The notes beneath the pieces were generated by a model that saw only the letters and a list, made by a program, of their open reading frames with translations, ran no database searches and was not told where the DNA came from. Below, in pieces: positions 45,696 to 53,875 of a DNA stretch of 64,000 nt. Position numbers and translations under genes: made by a program. Source of the stretch: Sphingobium sp. (GTDB lineage: Bacteria; Pseudomonadota; Alphaproteobacteria; Sphingomonadales; Sphingomonadaceae); contig CP136575.1 of NCBI GenBank assembly GCA_035196065.1, forward strand, positions 711,001-775,000, in the 5' to 3' direction. How positions within the stretch are numbered: position 1 is the stretch's first letter; the number at the start of each line of letters is the position of its first letter.

Positions 45696-46802
45696 GTGCC
45701 AAAAATCCTGATCAACGCCTCACTGGCCTTGTCTTTGCACAACTTCAGAGGGCCTTTGATCCGCGATCTTTTGGCCGATGGGTTCGAAGTACATGTTTCC
45801 GCCCCGGCGTTCCGGCCCCTCGACCGCAGTCTCGTGGAGGCGCTTGGTGCCCAGGTTCATGAATTGCCCTTATCGAGATCGGGCCTCGGGATATTCGGCG
45901 ACCTCAAATATCTGCTGTCCATGGTTCGACTGGTGTCCAAACTTCAGCCAGATCACATCTTGAATTATACCATCAAGCCAAACATCTGGGGCAGCCTTGC
46001 GGCACGTTTGGCAGGGGTTCCCGCAGCGTCAATGATCACGGGCCTGGGCTTTGCATTCGCGCGCCCCAAGGGGCATTTGCAGGCGTTGGTTCAGTTCATT
46101 GCCCGCTCGCTTTATCGCTTGGCGCTGGTTCGGAACAGGGTGGTCTTTTTTCAGAACCCGGATGATTTGGCCGATTTTCGCAAAGCCGGAATTTTGCCTG
46201 CTTCAGCCCGGATATGCATGATCAACGGGTCCGGTGTTGACCTTGATCATTATGGCCCACAGCCATTACCGGACACGCCCATATTCCTTATGATTGCGCG
46301 CCTACTTGGCGCCAAGGGGATCAGGGAATTTGCCTCTGCCTGCGCAAAGGTGCGTTCCGCATATCCGGAGGCGCGTTTCATCCTCGTCGGTCCAAGTGAT
46401 GAAGGACCTGATGGCATTTCGGTCGAGGACGTCAAATCTCTATGTTCAGGTACGATCGATTATTGGGGTTCCCTCGAAGATGTGCGGCCCGCAATCGCGG
46501 AGGCGAGCGTCTATGTGCTGCCCAGTTATCGTGAGGGGACGCCTCGTTCGTCTCTCGAAGCGATGGCAATGGGGAGGCCCGTGATCACAACCGACGCGCC
46601 GGGCTGCCGCGCGACCGTGGTCGACGGCGAGAATGGATTTCTGGTACCCGTTGCTGACGCAGGCGCATTAGCACTGGCAATGGAAAAGCTGGCCGTCGAT
46701 GCAGAACTGCGCCGCAGCATGGGGGCTAAATCACTGGAAATTGCTCAGACCCGTTTCAATGTAAAAATTGTCAATGATGCGATAATCAGCGAATTAAGAT
46801 AA
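45696..46802 (+). CDS. Family 4 glycosyltransferase (PglA/WbpX-like)
   Basis: 368 residues: KILINASLALSLHNFRGPLI, NYTIKPNIWGSLAARLAGVP, MITGLGFAFARPKG, and the donor site VYVLPSYREGTPRSSLEAMA. N-terminal sequences like YTIKPNIWG and ITGLGxxF are typical of the transferase that adds a hexosamine to an undecaprenyl-linked first sugar (PglA-like). It follows the initiating sugar genes and is probably the second-step transferase. Confidence 0.87.
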   Translation: MPKILINASLALSLHNFRGPLIRDLLADGFEVHVSAPAFRPLDRSLVEALGAQVHELPLSRSGLGIFGDLKYLLSMVRLVSKLQPDHILNYTIKPNIWGSLAARLAGVPAASMITGLGFAFARPKGHLQALVQFIARSLYRLALVRNRVVFFQNPDDLADFRKAGILPASARICMINGSGVDLDHYGPQPLPDTPIFLMIARLLGAKGIREFASACAKVRSAYPEARFILVGPSDEGPDGISVEDVKSLCSGTIDYWGSLEDVRPAIAEASVYVLPSYREGTPRSSLEAMAMGRPVITTDAPGCRATVVDGENGFLVPVADAGALALAMEKLAVDAELRRSMGAKSLEIAQTRFNVKIVNDAIISELR

Positions 46803-46859
46803 CCATTTCTCCTTCCAATCGTTTAGAGCAGCCCTCTCTTCCATAGAAAGCCATTGTTG

Positions 46860-48155
46860 ATGTCTGTTACGCCCCAACAGGAAAAAATTGTCGTAGTAGG
46901 TTTGGGTTATGTCGGATTGCCGGTGGCAGTCGCTTTGGCGCGCGTATATGACAATGTCATCGGCTTCGATATTTCCGCGTCGCGCGTGGCAGCCCTAGCG
47001 GATGGGCATGATTGGACCGGTGAAGTTGCTGATGCCGACCTGCAGCGTTCGACCATCCGGTTTAGCGACAGTCCGGAAATCCTTTCCGGTGCGAGTTTCA
47101 TCATTGTTACCGTGCCGACGCCTATCGATGGGATGCGTAAACCTGACCTCGGCCCTGTCGAAGGGGCGTGCAATATGATCGCGCCTCATCTGCAAAAAAA
47201 TGCCGTGGTTGTGTTTGAATCAACCGTTTACCCCGGCGTTACCGAAGACATTTGCGGCCCTCTGCTCGAAGCGGGTTCGGGGCTGAAAGCCGGAACGGAT
47301 TTCTTCCTGGGCTACAGTCCGGAACGTATCAATCCGGGCGACAAGGTGCGTCGTCTGGAAACCATCGTGAAAATTGTAGCGGCTGACACGCCGTCAACCA
47401 TGGATCGGGTGCGCTCGGTATATGGTTCGATTGTCGAAGCTGGACTTCATGAAGCACCCAGCATCAAAGTTGCCGAAGCGGCCAAAGTCATCGAAAATGC
47501 CCAGCGCGACATCAACATCGCCTTCATGAACGAAGTCGCCCGCATATTCTCGCTAGAAGGCATTTCGGTTTGGGACGTACTCGAGGCAGCGGGGACCAAA
47601 TGGAACTTCCTGCCTTTCGCTCCGGGGCTGGTTGGGGGGCACTGCATCGGTGTCGATCCCTATTATTTGTCGTATCGTGCCGAGATGCTCGGCCATGATC
47701 CGCAGGTCATTCTGGCAGGCCGCAAGATTAATGACGAGATGGGGCAATGGATTGCGGACAGTATGCATGATCAATTGGGCGGCCGCTCGAGCAGCGTGCT
47801 GGTGCTGGGACTGACCTTCAAGGAGGATGTCCCCGATCTTCGCAATAGCAAAGTATATGATGTCATTCAGCGTCTGCAGTGGCTCGGGCACAAGGTAACC
47901 GTCCACGATCCCATGGCTGACGCTGCAGAAGCGATGCACGAATATGGCGTGGTTCTGGAAAAAGACGCGCTGAAGGGTACGTATGACGTGGTGTTCGCTG
48001 CGGTACCTCATCAGTCATATCGGGACATGGCCGCTGCTGAGGTAGAAGCGTTGCTGCAGCCCGAAGGCCTTTTGTTCGACCTTAAGCGGGCGTGGCCAGC
48101 ATTCGCCCGATCGGAAGTTGCCTTGTCCGAGCGCCGGCGATACCGCACATTGTGA
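46860..48155 (+). CDS. UDP-N-acetylhexosamine 6-dehydrogenase (TviB/WbpO-like)
   Basis: 431 residues: IVVVGLGYVGLPVAVALARV (~9-28), GHDWTGEV, VTVPTPIDGMRKPDLGPVEG, ESTVYPGVTEDICGP, SPERINPGDK and the active-site cysteine in GLVGGHCIGVDPYYLSYRAE. The Vi-type spacing and KINDEMGQW place it with TviB/WbpO enzymes that oxidise UDP-GlcNAc or UDP-GalNAc to the uronic acid, unlike the WecC-type at 32902. Start ATG 46860 is preferred to two TTG codons just before. Confidence 0.9.
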   Translation: MSVTPQQEKIVVVGLGYVGLPVAVALARVYDNVIGFDISASRVAALADGHDWTGEVADADLQRSTIRFSDSPEILSGASFIIVTVPTPIDGMRKPDLGPVEGACNMIAPHLQKNAVVVFESTVYPGVTEDICGPLLEAGSGLKAGTDFFLGYSPERINPGDKVRRLETIVKIVAADTPSTMDRVRSVYGSIVEAGLHEAPSIKVAEAAKVIENAQRDINIAFMNEVARIFSLEGISVWDVLEAAGTKWNFLPFAPGLVGGHCIGVDPYYLSYRAEMLGHDPQVILAGRKINDEMGQWIADSMHDQLGGRSSSVLVLGLTFKEDVPDLRNSKVYDVIQRLQWLGHKVTVHDPMADAAEAMHEYGVVLEKDALKGTYDVVFAAVPHQSYRDMAAAEVEALLQPEGLLFDLKRAWPAFARSEVALSERRRYRTL

Positions 48156-48197
48156 CCGGCGCTGATGCTTTGACCGCGATGATGAAAGTGTAAGGCA

Positions 48198-49421
48198 GTG
48201 ATACTTGCTTTTTTGCTCGGTGCCTTCTTAGTTTTGGCGCAGATGACGCAATTGCGGGGTGACGAGCCAATTGGTATCCTCGACCTTTTGCTCGTTGCTG
48301 GCGCACTTGCTGCCGCGGGTTCGAACTTCATCAAGCCCAAGTCACTGGCTGACGAACCTTTGGGTGGAGGCGAAGATTCTTCACTAAAAATCTATTTTCG
48401 TAGTCCCGTCTTCATCTACGCGATCTGGTCAATCTTGGCGATTGGGGCGTCAACCGTCATCAACAGTCAAAGCGGGCTGTATCCGTTAGCATCGTTTTTC
48501 GTTCCGGCCGCTCCCTTTATAGCCACGTCCTTGGTAACAATCTGTCTGGTCATTGTAGTGGAGGGAGATGAGGGGGACTCGTTGCTGGCGGGCTTTGCCT
48601 TTGCGTCGCTCTTTCTAGGAATTATCTACACCTTCGGCGCGCTCACATCTAACGCTGCGATGATGTATGAAGACCGCTTCAGCGGCTTATCTGCCAACCC
48701 GAACCAGGTGGCGTTGCAGGCTCTGGCGACTTTGGTCGCGCTGGCAATGGTCATCATGCACACGCGCTCCAATATCACTTTCTATATCGCGGCAGCGGCC
48801 ACTCCATTCACCCTCGCTTATGGTTTGGCCTCAAAGAGCGATGCCTTCATGATATGCTTGCCAGTTGCGACCGCGGTTTTTGGTCTCATCGTGCTCAAGC
48901 GTTACCAGATCAAATTATGGCTTGTTATCGTTGCTGGGACGTTTTTGTCGCTGGCCTTCCTCTTAAGTCTGGCCGCCGCCTTTCCGCATATCTTCGGAGG
49001 CGTGGGTGGGCTCATCGAAAGCCAGTTGCAGCAAGGCGGGCAGGATACGGACCGAACACTTTTGTGGCGCCATGGCTGGATGGCGTGGCAGCACAGTCCG
49101 CTATTTGGCAACGGGCCGGGGGCGTGGTCGGGGCTGGGTGCGCCCTTCCAAGGCTTCGAAGCCCACAACTCATTGATTGATTGGCTCAGCATTTCCGGCC
49201 TTTTTGGTTTTGTCCCAATCGCTCTGATCATCGTCCAACTATTTAGGAAATATGATGATGTGCGATTGATCCGGGCCTTAGGTATCGTAGCCCTGGCGAT
49301 ATTCACGGCATTCCACTTCGTATTTCGCCTCCCCATTTTCTGGTTCACGGTTTTGTTGCTTCTCATGCCCTATTATGTGCAATGGCAGCGGGTCGTTGAG
49401 AATGATGCGCCCCAGCAATGA
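48198..49421 (+). CDS. O-antigen ligase/polymerase family membrane protein (Wzy), cluster B
   Basis: 407 residues, about ten membrane helices, with the Wzy_C region GWMAWQHSPLFGNGPGAWSG then AHNSLIDWLSISGLFGFVPI. The start is GTG 48198. It overlaps the flippase gene by four bases (ATGA), so Wzy and Wzx of cluster B are co-translated. It is probably the polymerase for the cluster B unit. Confidence 0.82.
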   Translation: MILAFLLGAFLVLAQMTQLRGDEPIGILDLLLVAGALAAAGSNFIKPKSLADEPLGGGEDSSLKIYFRSPVFIYAIWSILAIGASTVINSQSGLYPLASFFVPAAPFIATSLVTICLVIVVEGDEGDSLLAGFAFASLFLGIIYTFGALTSNAAMMYEDRFSGLSANPNQVALQALATLVALAMVIMHTRSNITFYIAAAATPFTLAYGLASKSDAFMICLPVATAVFGLIVLKRYQIKLWLVIVAGTFLSLAFLLSLAAAFPHIFGGVGGLIESQLQQGGQDTDRTLLWRHGWMAWQHSPLFGNGPGAWSGLGAPFQGFEAHNSLIDWLSISGLFGFVPIALIIVQLFRKYDDVRLIRALGIVALAIFTAFHFVFRLPIFWFTVLLLLMPYYVQWQRVVENDAPQQ

Positions 49422-50719
49422 CGCTTTTGGGCAGGTTTAGCAGCAGTATTTTAGAGCCTCTGCGGCGATTTGGCGGACTTTACTCGTCGCTGATTTTTTG
49501 CGTTGGCCTCTTCGCGACTTTTGCTGGGCAGTTGATTCTGGGCAAAGTCCTCAGCCCTCAAGATTTCGGGACTTATATCCTGATTTACTCGGTAGCCGCC
49601 ATTTTGTCTGCCGTGGGCGCTGCGGGGCTTGATGTATCTGCCGTTCGCTTTGTGTCGGTCGCGCACGCCAAAAATGACGACACCAAGCTGCGCAGTTTCA
49701 TCCTTTACGCCATTCGATTGACTGCCTTGCCCAGCATTGCCGCGGCTCTGGGTGGGGCATTATATCTTTATTTCGTCGATGCCGTCTCCGGCACCATCCT
49801 GCTTCTGTCGATCGGCATCATTCTGACCTGGGGTGCAACACGGAGCCTGTCGGGGATATTGCGCGGAATGGGCGGGCTCTCGCTGGCAATTGGCCTTGAT
49901 CGTGTGGCGCGCGATCTTGCCGTTTTTCTGGCGGCGCTGGCCATGCTTTTCTTGGCGTGGTCGGCAACATTGATCGAAGCCCTCACGGCGCTGTTCATTG
50001 GTGGGCTGGCAGGGTTCCTTGTCGGCGGCACAGTGCTGTTGCGGAAATTCAGTGCCCTGCGCAGCGAGCCGTCGACGGGAACGACGCCCGCGCAAGCGAA
50101 GGAGTGGCGAAACGCTTCCCTTGGCTTGATGACCTATAACCTTACCGAGCTGCTTTCCTCCCGGTTCGACATCATTTTCTTGTCGATTTTCCTTCCCAAG
50201 GATGAAATCGGTGCGCTTGGAATATTGCTCATTCTGATGAACATATGCGCCATCCCGTCCGTGTTCATCGGCATCTTCATCATGCCCAAGCTTGCCGTAT
50301 TGGCGAGCGCGAAGGATCATCGCGGCCTGCGGCAGATATGTCTGTTTTCAACGGCGGCATCTGTTGGTTTTGGTGCGCTGATCTCGCTTGTGCTGATCGC
50401 CCTCAAGGATCCCATGCTCGACTTTATCGGTGTGGGGCTGACGCGCTATGTTTCGATGGACATCCTCGTAGCGGCGCTCGTCATCCGATGCCTGTCAATG
50501 GTTGGTACATTCCCGGCTGCCTATCTCACAATGACGGGAGGGCATCGAAAACTCCTGATTGTGAATTTTTCTAGCGTGGCCATGCGAACCATATTCTATC
50601 TGCTGCTTTTCACCCAAATGAGTGCAGCAATGGGCATATTGGCTTTTGTAGGCGCGGCGCTTCTTGTGTCGTTGGTCAATTTTGCGCTGATACGGCGCGA
50701 AGTGTTGAGTGCGACTTGA
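49418..50719 (+). CDS. wzx: Polysaccharide flippase (Wzx), cluster B
   Basis: 433 residues with 12 predicted membrane helices and the MATE/MVF-type flippase start (GGLYSSLIFCVGLFATFAGQ, LSPQDFGTYILIYSVAAILS). It moves undecaprenyl-linked units across the inner membrane. It is intact, in contrast to the cluster A homologue at 28666-30106, and could serve both if its specificity is loose. Next to wzy and upstream of asnB. Confidence 0.87.
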   Translation: MTLLGRFSSSILEPLRRFGGLYSSLIFCVGLFATFAGQLILGKVLSPQDFGTYILIYSVAAILSAVGAAGLDVSAVRFVSVAHAKNDDTKLRSFILYAIRLTALPSIAAALGGALYLYFVDAVSGTILLLSIGIILTWGATRSLSGILRGMGGLSLAIGLDRVARDLAVFLAALAMLFLAWSATLIEALTALFIGGLAGFLVGGTVLLRKFSALRSEPSTGTTPAQAKEWRNASLGLMTYNLTELLSSRFDIIFLSIFLPKDEIGALGILLILMNICAIPSVFIGIFIMPKLAVLASAKDHRGLRQICLFSTAASVGFGALISLVLIALKDPMLDFIGVGLTRYVSMDILVAALVIRCLSMVGTFPAAYLTMTGGHRKLLIVNFSSVAMRTIFYLLLFTQMSAAMGILAFVGAALLVSLVNFALIRREVLSAT

Positions 50720-50750
50720 AACAGTTCTGATCAATAGGTTCTGAAAAACT

Positions 50751-52703
50751 ATGTGCGGTATTGCTGGATTTTGGCGGCCATCAGGGCTTGGTCCCTCCGA
50801 CAAAGACATTCTGACGTCGATGACGGATCGCATCATTCGCCGTGGGCCCGATGCGTCGGGAGCCTGGTTCGACCAGGAAAAAGGGGTCGCCTTTGGCCAT
50901 CGCCGCCTTTCAATCATCGACCTTTCTGAAGCCGGTGCGCAGCCAATGGCCTCTGCCAATGGGCGTTTCATCATCACCTATAATGGCGAGATTTATAATT
51001 TTGAGGATATCCGGCAGCAACTGAGAGTGGAGGGTCATCACTTCGAATGGCGCGGCCATTCGGATACGGAGGTCATCCTTGCCGGGATTATGAGTTGGGG
51101 TGTTGAGCGCACATTGAAGGCGCTCAATGGAATGTTTGCGTTCGCACTTTGGGATCGACAGACCGGGCAGCTGACCATCGCCCGTGACCGGATGGGAGAA
51201 AAGCCGCTCTATTATGGTTGGACCGGTCACGGACCGCATCGCGCGCTCTTGTTTGCCTCAGATCTCGCGGCACTGCGGGCCTATCCCGAATTTGAACCGG
51301 AGACCGCACCGGAAAGCGTCGGCTTGTTGCTGCGCTATGGGCATATTCCGGACCCGCATTGCATCTACCGAAATATCAGCAAGTTGCGGCCCGGGGCGGC
51401 CATGACCTTTGATGCGGAGGGACGCGAACAGTTTAGCGCCTATTGGGATACGATTGACGAATATGTTTCCGCACAGGCCAATCCTTTCGCGGGTTCGCCG
51501 GAGGATGCGGTTGACGAACTTGAGCGACTGCTGACGCAGGCAGTCCAGCGCCAATCCGTGGCGGATGTGCCTTTGGGCACCTTTTTGTCAGGTGGGGTCG
51601 ATTCATCGGCCGTCACAGCCCTGCTGCAGGCGTCCTCAAGCAGTCCGATCAAAACCTTCTCAATCGGCTTCACCGTTAAGGAATATGACGAGTCCCCGCA
51701 TGCGAGAGCTGTGGCTGAGCATTTAGGGACAGATCATCATGAGATGATTGTTTCACCGTCCGAAGCGCAAGCCGTTATCCCGTCACTGCCCTCCTATTAT
51801 AGCGAACCCTTTGCCGATTCCTCTCAGGTTCCCACTTATCTTGTGTCGAAAATGGCACGGGAAGTGGTGACGGTTGCCCTTTCGGGAGATGCCGGTGACG
51901 AAATGTTCGCAGGCTATAATCGCCACATTCATGCCCACAAAACATGGCCAGCGATTTCCCGGATTCCGCGTCCAGTCAGGCTGGCATCTAAATATATGAT
52001 CGAGGCCATATCGCCTAATGGATGGGATCAGGTTGATCGCAGATTGCTCGGCGGCAAAATGTCGGGGCTGGGCGAAAAACTCCATAAAACCGCGAACATT
52101 CTGGCCTCGCGCGATGGGGATTCCGTGTATCAAGGATTGCTCAGCATCAACCAGAATGTGGCCGAGCTTGCAGTGGGCTCAGTCGAATATGACGGCTTTG
52201 AGGGCCGCGATATTGCGCGTCTTGCGAAGCTATCTTTGACGGACCAGATGATGGCCAAGGACTGCATTCATTATCTGCCGGGTGACATCCTAACCAAAGT
52301 CGACCGAGCCGCGATGGCCGTTTCGCTCGAAACGCGGGTGCCGATGCTCGATGTCGACGTCATGCGATTTGCATGGAGCCTGCCCGTCGACATTAAGCTG
52401 GCTCACGGCGTTACAAAATGGCCATTGCGGGAAGTCTTGTACCGGCATGTACCTAGAAAGCTGATTGAGCGGCCCAAACATGGTTTTGGCATCCCGATCC
52501 ATGTGTGGCTGCGCGGCCCCCTACGTGAATGGGCCGAAGACCTGTTAAGCTTCCCTGAAAACGGGCAGTATTTCAATATGAAGCAAGTCAACAAGATCTG
52601 GAATGACCATTTGTCGGGAAGAAGAAACTTCCAACATAAAATTTGGCCAATTTTGATGTTTGCCGCTTGGGAAAAATCAAACTTAAGCAATGCAAATCAA
52701 TAA
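50751..52703 (+). CDS. Asparagine synthase (glutamine-hydrolysing)-like amidotransferase, cluster B
   Basis: 650 residues: Cys2 glutaminase (MCGIAGFWRP, RGPDASGAW, HRRLSIIDLSEAGAQPM, ITYNGEIYNFEDI) and a synthetase domain with the PP-loop TFLSGGVDSSAVTALL and SGDAGDEMFAGYNRH. It amidates a carboxylate with glutamine nitrogen and ATP; in this setting a uronic acid made by the TviB-like enzyme is a likely target. GC content matches its neighbours, unlike the AT-rich paralogue at 20809. Confidence 0.9.
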   Translation: MCGIAGFWRPSGLGPSDKDILTSMTDRIIRRGPDASGAWFDQEKGVAFGHRRLSIIDLSEAGAQPMASANGRFIITYNGEIYNFEDIRQQLRVEGHHFEWRGHSDTEVILAGIMSWGVERTLKALNGMFAFALWDRQTGQLTIARDRMGEKPLYYGWTGHGPHRALLFASDLAALRAYPEFEPETAPESVGLLLRYGHIPDPHCIYRNISKLRPGAAMTFDAEGREQFSAYWDTIDEYVSAQANPFAGSPEDAVDELERLLTQAVQRQSVADVPLGTFLSGGVDSSAVTALLQASSSSPIKTFSIGFTVKEYDESPHARAVAEHLGTDHHEMIVSPSEAQAVIPSLPSYYSEPFADSSQVPTYLVSKMAREVVTVALSGDAGDEMFAGYNRHIHAHKTWPAISRIPRPVRLASKYMIEAISPNGWDQVDRRLLGGKMSGLGEKLHKTANILASRDGDSVYQGLLSINQNVAELAVGSVEYDGFEGRDIARLAKLSLTDQMMAKDCIHYLPGDILTKVDRAAMAVSLETRVPMLDVDVMRFAWSLPVDIKLAHGVTKWPLREVLYRHVPRKLIERPKHGFGIPIHVWLRGPLREWAEDLLSFPENGQYFNMKQVNKIWNDHLSGRRNFQHKIWPILMFAAWEKSNLSNANQ

Positions 52704-52747
52704 GTTGATTTTTGTGGTCTTCTGACCTCTGCCGCAGTTTGGGATCG

Positions 52748-53542
52748 TCAGCGCGTTTTCTTGAGTATGAATGCCCGCGTTGATGCAATCTTATGGTGGC
52801 CCGATGTCCAGATTGCTGGCGATATCAATTGCGCTGCCAGCAGACTTGCATGCACGCCGTCGGCCACACGAGCCGACAAACGATTTTGTTCAGCTGGAGC
52901 CATGCGCACAAGCGGAACGCCGAAGTGAAATATTTTCTGAGTTTCAAAACCGCTGGCGATCGCGGCCCGATCTAGCGCCTCATCCGAGTGAAAAATATGC
53001 GCAGAAAAATTGCCCGGCGCATGGAGCTTCCATAACCGCGCTCCAGCGGCAGCCATGTTAGGCATGCTGTAAACCAGATGTCCTCCGGGTTTTAACAGAC
53101 GTGCCGAGATATCGAAAATTAAACCTGGATCCTCAAAATGCTCCATGAGGCCCCAGTGAGTTACAATATCGAACGTTTCATCCAATTCTTCTAAATCAAA
53201 CATATCTCCGAAAATCGTATTTATTTCTACATTTTCTCGAGAAAACAATTGCTTGGATATTTCTATCCCCACCTCGCTGTTGTCGACAATGGTGACGTCG
53301 CATTGAGCAAATTTAGCTAAATCGATCGCAAAACGAGAGCTGGCTCCACCTAACTCTACCAACCGCGCAGTGGCAAATAGGCCAGGAGCATGCCGGTTCA
53401 AGACGCGCAGGAAGGCGCCTTTCTCACCAAAATCCGCCGATCGTAGTTTGCTCGCAATTCCGCCATATGCAGACCGCTGGTTCCATTGCGCATCCCAAAA
53501 TTCTACGTTTGTGTGGGCACCATTATCCTTTTGAATGCTCAA
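52748..53542 (-). CDS. Class I SAM-dependent methyltransferase
   Basis: 264 residues: FWDAQWNQRSAYGG, LVELGGASSRFAIDLAKFAQ (motif I with a serine in the loop), VTIVDNSEVGIEIS, TFDIVTHWGLMEHFEDPGLI and LLKPGGHLVYSMPNMAAAG. It belongs to the Methyltransf_11/23 group. It is opposite in strand to both neighbours and may be a later addition. Its substrate, a sugar or lipid-linked intermediate, is unknown. Confidence 0.82.
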   Translation of the reverse strand: MSIQKDNGAHTNVEFWDAQWNQRSAYGGIASKLRSADFGEKGAFLRVLNRHAPGLFATARLVELGGASSRFAIDLAKFAQCDVTIVDNSEVGIEISKQLFSRENVEINTIFGDMFDLEELDETFDIVTHWGLMEHFEDPGLIFDISARLLKPGGHLVYSMPNMAAAGARLWKLHAPGNFSAHIFHSDEALDRAAIASGFETQKIFHFGVPLVRMAPAEQNRLSARVADGVHASLLAAQLISPAIWTSGHHKIASTRAFILKKTR

Positions 53543-53875
53543 TTTGCATCTCCAAATATTTGGATTACCTATTGATATTAGGGGGACCTGCCTTCGCAGT
53601 TAACTTCAATAAAGGGGTAATCATCAATTTTCATGAGAACTTTGGAAAATGTAATTTGGAGTTCTTCTAAATAAAAATGAATCTCTATGCAAACTTTACA
53701 GTTAAGTTTGTATTAAAGGTCTTCAATTGAGAAATTTTACATTAATTTGAATATATTTACATTTATCATAATTTAATTTGTATTTAGTGATTTTCTTTTT
53801 TACAAATCCGCTTGTAAAACGCGAAGCGTCGATAGGTTGTACTAATCGGAGCGCTCGGCTACATGCCGTGCCGTT
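53543..53875. other. 333-bp AT-rich region with a hairpin before the PglF/WbpM-like gene
   Basis: No gene is visible. An exact inverted repeat TTTTACAA-ATCCGC-TTGTAAAA (53798-53819) lies 57-78 bases upstream of the 53876 start. It could be an operator for the dehydratase gene; the long AT-rich stretch before it would suit a promoter. Confidence 0.55.
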
